Source: Dicaeum eximium (taxonomy: Eukaryota > Chordata > Aves > Passeriformes > Dicaeidae). From it: DNA of 64,000 nt. Positions 1 through 12,400 of this stretch are shown here, piece by piece. The position numbers and the translations under genes are program-made. The notes below the pieces were generated by a model. It ran no database searches, was not told the origin of the DNA, and saw only the letters and a list, made by a program, of their open reading frames with translations. The first letter of the stretch is position 1. Every line of letters begins with the position of its first letter. The stretch lies in assembly GCA_013396995.1 (NCBI GenBank), contig VWZP01004610.1, positions 169,794-233,793 on the forward strand. Direction: 5' to 3'.

Positions 1-102
1 CGGGGCTCCCGGGCCGGGGCCGGCGGGGAGCGCCCCGGGAGGGCGGCGGGAGCGGCTCCCGGAGCGGGGCACCCCCTCCGCCGCCTGCTTTTGCTTTTCA
101 AC
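1..102 (+). other. SPATA13: probable non-coding first exon (5' UTR), left end unknown
   Basis: The GC-rich stretch ends at a near-consensus splice donor, AC|GTGAGT, with the intron starting at 103. No ATG opens a long frame here. The coding frame of the next exon begins only after an in-frame stop at 22371, so this exon would be 5' untranslated. The transcription start cannot be placed because the exon runs into the window edge. The main alternative is that the first exon belongs to a different transcript. Joining it to exon 2 across 22 kb rests on strand and order only. Confidence 0.45.
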
Positions 103-232
103 GTGAGTCCCTCTCAGGAGCTCGCACCTGCAGGCGCTTTTAAAATTTTTATTTTGTTTTTGTTTTTGGTGGTTTTAAACTTTTTTAATTTTTAAGATTT
201 TTTTTTTTAACATTTCAACTTCCCGACGGCAG

Positions 233-299
233 TGCAGAGTTTTGCCCTGATCGCCGGGACCGCGTGAGCGTGCGGCGCCGAGGCCATGCGGTGAGCGAG
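233..299 (+). other. possible alternative first or second non-coding exon with paired donors
   Basis: A T-rich tract at 180-225 leads to an acceptor-like CGGCAG at 227-232. Two good donors lie nine bases apart: GCG|GTGAGC at 291 and GAG|GTAAGA at 300. An ATG at 285 precedes both. With the later donor it reads ATG CGG TGA. With the earlier donor, joined to the 22315 acceptor, it runs eight codons to a stop. Either way the exon would supply only a short upstream ORF. The call is from splice-site appearance alone. Confidence 0.25.
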
Positions 300-3200
300 G
301 TAAGAGCGGGGCCGGCACCGGGACCCCCGACCCGTCCGGGCGTGGGGCTGGCACTGCCCCGGAGCCGCCCCCTTAATGGGAGTAAAGCGTCGCATCGCTT
401 CTGTTCGTGTTCTCACCCCATAAATCCGTGTCACCCTAGCGCAGGTACCTGCAGGACAAACCCTCCTGTCCCCCAGGATGGTCGCAAAGCTGCGAAGTTC
501 GGATTAGTTTCGCAAAACCTCCCTTTTTATGTAACGTCACGTGGGAATCTTTTCTTTGTTGGGTTTTTTTGGCTGTGTTGGAACTGCTGAGGAAGCACCA
601 GCTCCGAGCTGAGCGGGGCAGTTCCTGCCGCGGGCCCGGGTCTGGGTTTATTTTCTGCCGCGTGTGTCAGAATTGAGCGGCCGAGCCCGGTTTACACCCG
701 TGTGAGCTCCCGAAGAACCGGGTCACTGCTCGCCCAGGCTCAGTCAGGGCGCGATTGAGCTCAGGGGAACATTTCTGTGGGCTCTGGTGGGAGTTCTGTA
801 CTTGGGAGCATTCACTTCTTACCGGTTTTAGTGGTCTTGGGGAAGCTGATGGAGCCAAAGTTCACTCAGTTTACAGAGCCTGGCTGGAGGGTTCCTGTTC
901 CCACCTCCACCTTGGTGGGTTTGTTTTACACCTGAACGTTTATGAGATGAGAGATTTCAAAATGCGGGGATTAGTGGCTGATATCACCTCCGTGCGCCTC
1001 CCTCGGGATTTGTTCTAAAGCAAGGCACGGCTCCTTTCCCCGGGTGAGGACAGATCCCCGCACCAGCTCCGTGTCCCAGCGGGACCGGCCTGCGCTGCCC
1101 ACACACCCCTGACCCCACAGGGCCGGCTGCTTACAGGTTGTTCAAACCCTCGCCCTGCTGGATCCAAACCTACTGGAACTGTTTAAATCAAGTATTTATG
1201 GAATGCTGCTCACTCCCTTCCCGGTATCGTCTCTGATTGGCTTTGGGGAAAGTAAAATTGTCAAATTTAGGTCTGTTACAGTAAGTACTGAAGCAGGTGG
1301 ATGCTTTGCTGGAGCTCCTGCACAGAGGGTTTGGGTGCCCTGCTCCAGTGCTGGCAGGACGGCTCATTCCAGTGGCTTTTGGTACCTCATTGACCAGACA
1401 GGGACTGGGAGTGTTGAATTTCTGCTGTGCTACCTCGTTTTCCTGGAATTAATTTGATTTCTGTGCATTGCAAGGAGAGCTGACTGCGTGTTTGTGTTGG
1501 GGTGGAGAGGGGACACTGCTGCTCCTCATCCTTGGTGTCCGGGGAAGTTCCGGGCTCAGAGCCACCCCGAGTCCCCCTGTGTGACACTGAGGTGCCCACT
1601 GTGGCCTCAGGGAGGGCTCTGTCCTTCAGAGGGGTGACAGTGACCTTGCTCTCCTGCTGCATAAGGAGCTGTCCCAGAGCTCAGGAGCCTGTCCAGGTGG
1701 GACTCCCAGGAGCTCTGGGTGGTGCCATCGCTGGCACAGGTGAAAAGGGATGGTCCAAGGGTGCTGGTGGGGGGGAGGAAGACGCAGGTGCATCATCACA
1801 AGGGGAGGGAAAATGCATCCCCTCCTTGGGGGAGCCTCCTGATGAATTCAGCTGGAAGTGCTGCAGAAGGGGCTGCTTTGGAAAGATGAGTCTGCTAACT
1901 ATGGTGGAACTAAAAGCAAAAGCACTACAGGTGCAACAAGTTGATTTCTAGGCCTTTGCTCCATTTTTTGTTCATCCCACACCTGTTTTAAACCTCATTT
2001 TTTCCCATCCTGGCTCCCAAGCGCCAGAGGCTCCTGCCCGCTGTTACCGCTCGTTTTCCTGAGTGCTAATTGCTCTCAGCCATCCTGTTCAGTGGGTTTT
2101 TGTTCTCTCCAGCGTGCAGGCTCCTGTGAAACTTCAGATGAAGTTCGAGAATCGGTTTGCTTTTCCATTTACCTTATTAAGCCTCAGAAATAGTCTGGGG
2201 CATCCCAATGATCTGAGTCCAGGAGCTGAAAACCCCACGTTAATTACTGCAGCCCAGTGACACTTGGTGCAGTTATTTCTGCCTGTATTTGCGTATTGTG
2301 ATCCCAAAGACTTCCCCAATTTTTGCAGTGATACCAGCTGATTTAATAAAATTCCTCTCCCTCAGGATAGGTGGGAGCTGCTCCCACCCCTCCATGGGCC
2401 AGGTTCCTGCTGGCACCACGAGTGCTGCCCCGTGGCCCCCTGCCAGCCTTGTTTAGGGGCATAAGCGTCCCCAACTTTGATGTTTGTGGGGTGTTTTTAT
2501 GAAAAGTTTGTTGTATTTGGCTTTCTTGCATCCAGCATGCAATGGCTGTGGGAAGGAGGTTATTTCTGGGATGGTGCTGACATGAGGACACAGTATTATT
2601 TTTCCATTAAATGACAGATTTATTGGAGTTTTCTTCATCTGCACGGTCTGACCTGAAAACCTGAGTTGGAATTTGCCAGAAGGGGGCATTTTGCAAACAT
2701 CACAAAGGATTTTGGTGGCAGGGAGATGGGCAGGGTGAGCTCGGCTGGAGAATTCAGCAGCAGTGCGTGTCTGGGAACCCTGGAGTTTTGGGGAAAATTC
2801 TTGTGCAAATAAACACTAACAAATGAATTTTGGGTCATTGAGTGCTGAGGGCTGAGTGCAAGGAGACCAGTTCCCAGTCCCACTGCAGCCTGCTGGATCC
2901 AAGTAGTTGGTAAAATAAGAAACTGTGGAGTAGCCTTGGATTTCTTTTTCCTTGAGGAAATTCTTTAAAAATGCCTTCTCCAGTTATTTCCCAGTAATTG
3001 TTTCTTGATGTAGGTTGAACTCTCAGAGCTCTGGTGCTCTTGCATGAGGTTTCTCTGCTTTTCCTCTCTGGAAAGAGGGTGTGGAGCCCACAGCTCTGTG
3101 TCCCCTCTGTTGGAAGGTGTTGCTGAGCTGCCCCTTGCTCATCCTGACCCAGTCCTCCCCAGTAAAGCCAGTCCTTGGCTGTGGCACACCAGGAGCTGTG

Positions 3201-6200
3201 CTGGGGTTCTGGGGATTGGTTTTTGCAGGGGTTATTTAGGGTGCCAGGCAGTGTGTGCTTTCCAGGCTCACCATCTTTGTCTCACCTGTTCTGTCCCCAT
3301 CCCAAACCCAGAGCCCTCCTTAATGCTGGGATCCTTGGCTTTCTCTGCCCTTCAGCATTTACCTGCTGCAGGTGCAGGGGGTTTTAAAGGCTGCTCGGGG
3401 TTAGCCCTGCCCTGGTGCCCACAGCCTTGGCTGCTGTGTGGGTGGGAACCTCTTCCCTTCTTCAGCCCTGGGGAGAACAAGGCAGAGACAAATTAGGGGA
3501 GCTGATGGAAGAAATGGGGTGAAAACCTTGTTTCTTTTTCCCTGGTTCCCTCTTTGATGTGCCAGCTGCTGGGTTACGGTTTGTGTGCTAAATCTACCAG
3601 GAAGGGACTGAATTTGGCCAGTTGTGTTCGTTCCAGGAGGTCTCATGGAGGTGCTGGAGCATCCCCAATTGTTCAGGATCGTGCTAAGCCAGGCTCAGGT
3701 CCCATCACCCATTTCCTGAACTTTTTCCTTCTGCAGTAAATGCTGATCTCTTTACACGTCCAGAGTGATGGGGTGATGGGGAAGGTGTGCAGAAATAAAA
3801 CCAAATCTTAAAAACACCTTCCTGCTACTCCTCCCTTCTTCCCAGCTTGACTTTTCTCCCAGTTTCTTCCCTTTCTTCCCCTCGGTGGTGCAGTGCGATG
3901 GAGAGCGGTGGCTGTGGCCAGCTCATCACACCTTGGCTCTGCCCCTCCTTCCTTCTCAGGGCACTCCTTGCACTCTGCTCCAGCCTGGGATCATCCACCA
4001 TTCCTGCTTTGCTGTAGGAGCTTGTCCTTGGCTTTTCTCAGTGTTTGGGGCTGTGCTGGTCCCTCATTCCGGAGAGAAGCTCCAACACTGGAGCATTTTG
4101 GCTGCAGTGGCTGCCTCTGGTGCCTGATGCTGCCGGTGGCTCTGTCCTCGCTGCGCCTCTGCCATCTTTCCAGGAGAGATGGAGAGATTTCCATGAGCCT
4201 CCTGTACTGCTCAGGTTCACCCGAGCCTTCCAAACCCCAGCCTGCTCCGTGCTGCTTTCCCAAGCACTGCAGGATATGAAACATCCGTGAGAGAAAATCC
4301 AGGTCCAGATGTTGCAAAAGGCTGCTGCGATAATGGCTTATCCACAGCCATTCCTGGGCTGGACAGCTTCTGTTCCAAGCCGCTGCTGTGGTTGTTTCCC
4401 TGCTTCCCAGCCTGGGCTCGGTTGTGGTGCTTTGCCTGTTGCCAAAGGAGCGTCCCAGCACGGGCAGAAACCTGGAGGAGCTGCCCTGGCGCTGTGTTCC
4501 TGCGGCAGAACTTTCCCAGGGTGTTTTCTCCCGGGAGCTGGCGTGCGCCACCGCACAGGAAATTCTGGTTGCACCATTATTGCGGAGCCTATTGTTTGGG
4601 GCAAGGGCAGGATTTGGGCTTGCTCACATCCTCCAGTGTCTCGCTGTGCTGAAAGGATGTGGTGGGGTAGCCAGGGCTGCAGGAGGAGCACAAAGCTCCG
4701 AGCTGGTTTTGTGCAGAGTTCACGCTTAGCCCAGATCCCTGCGTTTCTGCCCAAACCCGCCCCTCTGGTTTTTCATGGGAAACCTCGGGGTTAAGGAAAA
4801 CTTGGAGTCAGGATTTAAGCAGGGCACAATCCTTTGTTGCAGTTAGCAGCGTTCTGCTGCTCAGCCCGCTCCTGCCTGTGGCTGGTGTGCGGTGGACACC
4901 TTGTGTAGCCAGGTGGGGTGGAGCAGGCGCACCTGAGGGATGTAAAATCAGGGTTTGGATACAGAACTCACCAAGTGCTGCCTTTGAGATGCCAGCACAC
5001 GTGGCCAGGATCTCGGGGTGTGTGTAGGCAGGCAGAGCACGTGGCAGCTCTGCTTTCACCTGCCACAGCCTCGTGGCGTGACCAAGGCTACCTGTTCACC
5101 TGGCCGTGCCTCAGTTTCTTATCAGAGTGTTGGAGCGAGCTACTCTGCCTGTGTTTGCTTTCCCTTTGCCTTTCCCCCTTCACTAATGTTTGTGGCTTAG
5201 ATGGTTGTCAGTGGTAGCTGCCTTTCCCAGGCTGGCTCTGCGGGCTGCAGAAGCTGCTCCTCGCTCACCCGTGTGAGCCACAGCTCCTTTCAGTCTGCCT
5301 GGGATGTTCTGGCTGCCGGCAGGACAGGAGGATCCGAAAGCTTTGTTATCCAGACTGCGCAGGGATGGCTGTTCACCCTCCTCGGGTTTTTCATTCCCTT
5401 TTGGCCACCGTCCCAAAAGAGAGAAAGCACCAGAGCAGGGCGGGTGTAAAGCGCGAAGCTGCACGTGTGACATTGCTGCGCTGCTGCACGCCAGGGCAGA
5501 ATTCAGCTCGGAGGTTCCCAGGGCTTTTCCTGAACTTTTGCTGCCCCCGTGGAGCCCTGGGCAGCCCGTGCAGCGTGAGGCTGTGCCGGGGTTGTGGAGC
5601 AGGGTGGCTGAGCAGCCGTCAGCTGGCATGGAAAGGGACCCGAGTGGCTTCTGTGCCGTGCCTGTGCTGCCACGTGCCTGGCAGAGGGATGGGGAGCCTG
5701 GCAGCAGCTGGCCTGTGTCCCTCAGCTGAACAAGCCACACTGCCAGTGGCTGCAGCTCATCTGCTGCTGCTCTCACGCTGGCACGGGGCTCTGCTGCCAC
5801 TGGGCTGGCATTGTCTGCCAGGGGCCTCCTGCACACTCAGGGCTTGTTTGAGAGAACCATTAATCAGTTTAAAGCTGCCCCGTGTCACTCGTGGCTGTGA
5901 GAAGTGCCTATTGTGTGAAGGAACAGCAGCAGCAATGTGAGCAGCTGCCCCCGGCACGGGAACTGTGTCACTGGAGGGGGGAGGTCACACGTCCTGCTGG
6001 CCTGCAGAACCTCTGCACTGGAGCTTTGGCCGGGCAGCTGGGCTTCACTTGTACCTTGTGGCCTCCTTTGGCCAGGCTGGTGCAGGGGTGGCACCAGGGT
6101 CCTGCCAGAGCTCGGCAGTGCAGCTGAGAGAGAGAGGAGGAGGAGGAGGAGAGCGTTCACCAGGTGTTTGAGCAGTGGAAGGTGGTGGGTTTGCACTGGA

Positions 6201-6486
6201 AGGGCGCTTCCCATCAGGCTATCCCAGGGTCTGTTACCAGCCTTCCATCCCTCCCTTGCACTGCAGGGAGCTGGAACACGTTCCTGGGTGCAGAGCACGT
6301 CCTGAACTGTTCCCGTGCTGGAGCTGGGCAAAGGCTCTGAGAGCTGGGACAGCAGGAGAGCAGCACCCGGCGTGTCCCTCTGCAGTCACACGGGGAGCGT
6401 CCGCTTACGGATAACGGGGAAAGCCGGGAGAAGCAGCAGGGCTCAGGATGGCATCTTGGCATTTCCACAGAGTGCTCTGTGCTGCA

Positions 6487-6856
6487 CGGTGTGGGTGATG
6501 GCAGCAGGGTGAGCACAGCCCCACGGTGTGGGTGATGGCAGCAGGGTGAGCATGGTACCACGGTGTGGGTGATGGCAGCAGGGTGAGCATGGTACCATGG
6601 TGTGGGTGATGGCAGCAGGGTGAGCATGGTACCACAGTGTGGGTGATGGCAGCAGGGTGAGCACGGTACCATGGTGTGGGTGATGGCAGCAGGGTGAGCA
6701 TGGTGCCACGGTGTGGGTGATGGCAGCAGGGTGAGCAGAGCCGCACGGTGTGGGTGATGGCAGCAGGGTGAGCACAGCCCCACAGTGTGGGTGATGGCAG
6801 CAGGGTGAGCACAGCCCCACGGTGTGGGTGATGGCAGCAGGGTGAGCACAGCCCCA
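6487..6856. repeat. 37-bp minisatellite, ten copies
   Basis: The unit GTGTGGGTGATGGCAGCAGG plus a variable tail recurs with a strict 37-base spacing, with starts at 6487, 6524, 6561, 6598, 6635, 6672, 6709, 6746, 6783 and 6820. Tails alternate between forms like TGAGCACAGCCCCA and TGAGCATGGTACCA, so variant classes are interspersed. The top strand is G-rich. The unit has no antisense stop, and 37 is not a multiple of three, so long antisense frames run through it. They spell a cysteine-, histidine- and proline-rich periodic peptide that is an artefact of the repeat. It is non-coding, intronic and likely polymorphic in length. Confidence 0.95.
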
Positions 6857-7584
6857 GGGTTAGGGAATGCTGAGCATGGCCGGGGTGGGTGCCTGGGAGC
6901 CCAGGTGAGCCTGGGGGATGCTCTCTGCACCCTGTGCTCTGTCTCTCTCTTTCCGAGGGAGATTTCACACACCACTGGCTGATGAGTTGACTTTATGTGG
7001 TGTAAGTCCTGCCAAAACAATTTCTTCCTGTTATTGCTGCTCCAGTTTTAGAGAAGTGATAAGAACCTTTGCAGGGACCTGGTTTCTCCCAGGGGCTCTG
7101 CTGCTCTGAGCTGGGAGCTTTGATCAGCAGTTCCCAGGGTGACTTTTCCTCAGTCCTTCAGTTAAATATCAGAGTTAGATTTAGTTAAATGACTGTGTAG
7201 GGTGCCTCCACAGCCAGATGGATCTGGTTCATTTTGGGTGATATTTCCTATGAATTATCTCTTCAGTTGTTCATGGAGGTGGTTAATGAAGGGCAAAGAC
7301 CTAGAAGACAAGGCATGTGTTAAAATGAAAGCTGAGACAATGTGAGGCTGTGTGTGGGTCTGGATTGGAGTTGTGGGACCATCCCACATCTCAGCCCTGT
7401 GTGGGGCTGATGGTTCCTCCTGTCACACCCTTTTGTTTCCATTCCTGCAAAGGTAGATTTTTAAGGCCAGACTTTAAATATGCCAATGGAAATGAGGGTG
7501 GGTCTTAAACCCTCTTCTGCTTAGTTTTTAATTTGTTTTGAGTGAACAAACTGAATATAAAGCAGAGCCACCAGAAATACAGAT

Positions 7585-7672
7585 TCCTAGAATGGTTTGG
7601 AAGGGACCTTAAAGAACGTCTTGTTCCAAGCCCTGGATGGGCAGGAACACCTTCCTCTGGGAGGTTTGTAGG
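7585..7672 (-). mobile_element. CR1 LINE fragment (3' end region, antisense)
   Basis: The stretch contains AGAATGGTTTGGAAGGGACC, then TTAAAGA, then GGGCAGGAACACCTTCC. These are reverse-complement hallmarks of the avian CR1 3' region. One to several internal bases are lost relative to the usual GGTTTGGGTTGGAAGG form. It is short and truncated, with no ORF. Confidence 0.75.
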
Positions 7673-9407
7673 GCTCCAGCGTGGGCCTGTGCCAGGCAGC
7701 ACTGGGTCAGCTGTGGTGACTTACGATAAAGGAATAATTCCGGGTTTCCCAGTGGCAAACAGAGCTGGGAGGGCTCTGGCCGTCACTGAGCAATCGGGAC
7801 TGAACAGGCTGCGCTCCTGTTCCTAAGAGAGGGCTGCTGGGAGGGAGGAAAAACAGGAAAAAAGGCACTTAGTCACTGGGGTGAGGTGCTGCCCCTCTGC
7901 ACAGGGTGACAGAGCTGTCCCAGCACCTCAGGTGAGGAGAGCCAGGCCACAAAAGCCCCCTGTAAAATGCAAACGTTTGAGCCATGAGGGTTCTGCCAGG
8001 AGGGAGGGAGCTGAACTCAGCCGAGCTCTCCACAGGAACCTTTGGCCAGGTGTGATGGGAACTGTGTAAATGAGTTGGTGCCTGCAAACAGGGATCCTGC
8101 ACAAGGGATCTGCTGCAGCAAGAGTCAAATTTTCGCTTCTGACCCTTCAGGGGTTGATGTTTTCTCACTCTGGGATGCAGCAGCAGTGCCTTGGAGTAAT
8201 TCTCCAAGGGCAGGAACTCCTCTGTGGTCTCTCTCTGGTCTATAATTGGTCCCTGTGACTTCTTGCCATAATAATTAAAGCCAAGTATTTAAATAAACTT
8301 TTATAAAGATAATGAGTTGCATTAGGTAGAAATATTAATATAAAATGAAAGTAAATAAATGACATAATCCAGCCCATGTTTGACACAGCTAGAATCAGTT
8401 TTCTCCAAGACAGATTATTCCATCATTGCTCCTTAATGAAGCTCTTGCCTCTTTCCTCTGAAGGGTTTGCCCTTGTCCAGAGCACAGGAGGAAGCAGCAG
8501 GTTATATGGGAGTTATACGATCCAGGCTGTCATGTTTGTACTCTATAAAGCTCCTCTGCAATCAGTGGGTTTTGCACTCATGAAGAATGAGGGCAATGCC
8601 ACAAGAAAGGTCTGTAGGGATTCTATTCCTGGGATTTCAGGCTGGAACGTCGTGTGTGATAATTACTCTGTAATCTTTCCAGGCACCTTGCTTTGATTCC
8701 TGAGGAGTCTGGACTTTATTTACAGCTACACTGTAAATGTGTTAATTAAGACAGTTGAAAAAGAAGAATTTTTGTGGGGAAGAGCTTTACTGCAGAATGC
8801 TGCAGGACAACTCCGTGGAACGTGGGTTGGTGGCTGGATGCTCCTTGAGGCTCTGCTCAGAAGATCCAAAGCATTGCCCATTTTCCCTCAAACACACAAA
8901 AGGAGGTGTGACTTTGGCTGAAAGCAGGAAGGAGCCATGGATTTAGGTGGTGTTGGAGGACCTTCCCTGGTTCTTTCTATCCCCTCTGCTGAAGGGGGAT
9001 AACACATGGCAAGAATGAATACTGACATCCCTAATTTGAGTTTAGTTTAGGCACCTAAATGCATGTTGGCACGTGTCAGTGGGAAATCTGATTTTGTTGT
9101 TAAAGGCACAGCTTTCCCCCTGGGAGGGAGCTGGGTTAGGCATCTGAGTGTTTTCTGAGTGTGCAGGAGGCTTTCTAGAGAAGCAACAGTCTTAGACAGG
9201 ATCTTCTGCAGAGTCCAGCCAAGCAGCCTTCAGAGCCTGTGTTAATCTTTTGCTGGTGGTAGAGGGTTGGGGTTCAGCCTCACATGGCTTAAATTGTGAT
9301 TTCTAGCTGTGGAGGTATGGGGACACCACATTTTAAGCTGGATAAATAACAGCTGGGTTTGGTCTGGTGACTGTGGAGCTGTGTTGCTGTAGAGATGGGT
9401 CAGAACT

Positions 9408-9495
9408 TTGTGTTTCTGAGTTGGAAGGGACCCACAAGGATCACTGAAGTCCAACTCGTGGCCCTGCACAGGACAACCCTCACAATCACCATATA
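9408..9495 (-). mobile_element. CR1 LINE fragment (antisense)
   Basis: TTTCTGAGTTGGAAGGGACC is followed by CCACAAGGATCA, GAAGTCCAACTC and CCTGCACAGGACAACCC, in the order seen in antisense copies of a CR1 subfamily. The fragment is about 85 bases long and carries no coding potential. Confidence 0.8.
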
Positions 9496-12400
9496 AACCA
9501 GCTCCCAGATGAGAGGCTTGATTAATTTCTCTCTTCCTCTGCTCCTTCTCTGCTCATACACCCAGCGGATGGGCAGCTTGGGAGGGAGTTCTGCACAGGC
9601 TTCTGCCAGGGTTGGAACAAATGAAACAAGGGCAGTGCCTTGGACGGGAGGGTCACAAAGATTTCACTGATTTTCATTGGGTACTTCATTCCTGCCCTCC
9701 TGGACCTGTCCTGTCACCCCCTGGGGGCTGTGGGGCAGAGGGTCACTGCCTGACCTGTGTTTCTGTGTCCACAGGCAGGACTGAAGCACCCACCTGCCCC
9801 GTGCCAGGGATGGCTCCTTGCAGCCTTTCCTAACTGCTCTGTCTTTCAGGGAGATTATTTCTGGCACGCTCTGTCAGGTTTCTTGATTTTCTTGCTGCAG
9901 GTAGTTGTGAAATAGCAGCTGTTTTGCAGCTGCTACTGCTGGGCTGGAACTCGTTTGCCTGCTCCTGTGGGGAAGAGGGAGAGTGAGTTAAGGACAGACA
10001 AGAAAAAGAGGGATTAAAGTCAGTGGAAGATCCCTCTGGTTCTGTGGGAATTGAGTTTTGCTCAGGTTTTCTGCTGGACAAGCCCATGTTCTTTATTTTT
10101 TTTGTTTAAGCATGTCTGTTGTTTCCTGTGAAGGAAGAAGGGGTCACTTTTTCCACACTGGTGACGTGAGCTGTGAATCACAGTGGTTTTGGGAAGGTGC
10201 TGTCACTGGGACCAGTCACCTGTCAGAATATTTGCTGCTGCTTTCACCTTGATGTCCTGAGGCATTTTGCAGCCCGTGTGCCAAATGGTTGGGCATGACC
10301 ACAGCTCAGAATGCACTCCTGATGCTTCTCGAGGGTGATGGGCAGGAAGGATTGACTCCTTAAAGGTCTGGATTTCCAGGCAGAGCTGTAGCCTATGGGT
10401 GGGAGGTGATTTTACTACAGGAAGGAAATGTGTCAGCACAGAGCAAAGATCCAGCACGTGGCCTGGAAGCCAAGGGGGTTTTGCCTTGGTGCTCTAGCCA
10501 CAAGAAAGGCACAACTCTGGAGTGACATGCAGAGAGCTGAGCAGATTTTGTGGATGCTGGCCGTGCTGGGGTGCTCCTGGGAGCTGGGGCTGGTCCTGCC
10601 CTGCCTGTGCAGGCACATGGAGCCTGCGTGGGAGCTCCTGCAACAGCTGAGCAGGGTTGGAAACATGAGCTGGGGTGCCCTGGCTCACTGCACCCTCCAC
10701 AGGGTGCACATCCTTGCAGAACTCGTATCCTTGTCTTTTCCAAGGATTTGCAGCCTCATGTCTGGCTTTTGTGGAACTCCAGGGCTTTCCAGAGCTGTGG
10801 AAGTGTATCACTGCTGCTCAGCTTTGGCTGAACACTGTCTCCTATAAAGAATTTAGGTTTGTGTGACATGAGCTGGCAAATCAAGATGTTGTTTTTTGCC
10901 TGGTGGCAATGTTTGGATATCCATGCTGTGCAATTTCCTGGAGAAACTAGATATTGCCTGCATGTGTTCCCAAGCTATTTGTGTTTGAAAGCCTGGGTGA
11001 AGTTGCAGGTGTGCGGGGCTCATCCTTGGATCTGCACCTCAGAGGGGATGGGCACTTTCAGGGTGATTGATCCTGTCCTCCCCTGCTTGTGGTTTTTGTA
11101 TAGACCTTTGCCACACATGGCAATAAATTTGTTTGCTGTTGAAGAGAAGTCATTGGAGAGACTATAGAATATACAGAATACAGAAAAGTGTGAAATAGAA
11201 AGGTGCCTAATACTCAGAACACAATCCCCAGCTCCTTGTAAAAAGACTCAGGGTTTGTTCCATAAATAGGAGCAAAGGGAACCTTTAGCTGTTCCTGCTC
11301 TGCTGAGTTTTGATCCCTAGTAAAAAGGGGAGAGCAGGGTGGGCAGGCAGTGTGACCACCTGTGCCTGCACGGCCCCATCCCCGTGGCCAGGGAGCAGGG
11401 CAGGGGCAGGAGATGAAAAGCTCATCAGCAGTGGTGCTAATTGGATGCAATGTTGGCTCCCTGCGTGGCCCAGCGGAGCGTGGCTGGCTCGAGCAGCCCT
11501 GGAGCGTGAGCAATGGGAGCTGACAGCCCCTTTTGCAGGGCAGAGCCACGCTGGGGACACGTGCATGGGCCAGACAGGGCTGTGCCCCCCGTCCCTTCGC
11601 CTCAGCTGCTTTGGTGTCCCTGTGGGATCGTCCTGTGGGCTGCCCTTGATGAACTGTGGATTTCAAGCCTTGGGTTAGGAGATGAGGAACAGCTGAGTCA
11701 GGCTGGGCAGCACAAATGCAGGATAACTCAGCCACAGCAACGTTCCCACCAAGTTTGGGTTCTGGGCATCACCCACCCACCTGTAGTTCCTGCAGAGCAT
11801 CGCTGCAGAGCATCGCCAGCCTGGGCTCAGCCTGTGCTGCTAGTTGGTGTGCAGTGCCTCTGGATGCAGACAAGGGTGAGTTTTGGTTGTTGCTGTTGGG
11901 TGAGAAAGCAGCAGAAAGGTGTCAGCCTGTCTAGGAAGTACCTTGTGACTTTTGAGTGCTCTGTACCAACGTTGTGAGAGAAAAGTAAGGTGCAGGCAGC
12001 TGTCAAACTACTAAAAGTTCTCTGTGTGACCCCTAGAAATGCCTTTCTGGGGTGAAAAGCCCCAGCCTGGGAGCAGGCCAGGCACATGGCAGTCACTCTG
12101 ATTTTCTGGAAACACCAGAGTAGCTTTTTCATGTGCCTAAAAGGCAATTCAGTGCAAGGCCACCAGCCTTCCTGAGCTGGATATCCCGGGATGCTGTGAT
12201 GGACAGAGGCATGGCGGGTGTCATTGGCCTGTTTGGGACATCAAACCTTCCAACAGCCAGAAACTGGATAGATGTTATGGAAAAACAGTGCAGAAGATTC
12301 TTCAAGGAATTGTTTGCTGCTGAGGGCAAAGACATTTGTACACATGACACCTGGGGCTCTAAAGTGAGACTTGTAACCGATTTCAAAGCAGGGTAGGGAG

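Larger units (their letters stand above)
1..330 (+). promoter_or_regulatory. SPATA13: CpG island / probable promoter of the Asef-family gene
   Basis: The first 80 bases are almost entirely G and C with dense CpG, and a second CpG-dense patch lies at about 240-365. The rest of the window is CpG-poor, as usual for vertebrate intronic DNA. A T-rich block at 140-210 separates the two patches. Runs of three to four G at 2-28 could form a G-quadruplex. The island sits upstream of splice donors that point rightward, which fits a TATA-less CpG promoter for the + strand gene. The island probably extends left of the window. Linking it to the exon at 22.3 kb is an inference: no transcript evidence is available, and a divergent gene on the left could share it. 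Confidence 0.6.

Noticed and set aside
5183..5836. 217-codon antisense frame in intron 1
   Set aside because: It overlaps similar sense frames, and I see no family motif and no splice context.
6214..7020. 268-codon antisense frame with a periodic Cys/His/Pro-rich peptide
   Set aside because: The periodicity is that of the 37-bp minisatellite. The same peptide appears in the other antisense frames, and there are no sound splice sites or homology.
12133..12396. 87-codon + strand frame with fairly protein-like text
   Set aside because: It starts at GTG, has no recognised family and only a weak donor (CAG|GGTAGG) near its end. Not strong enough to list as a gene.
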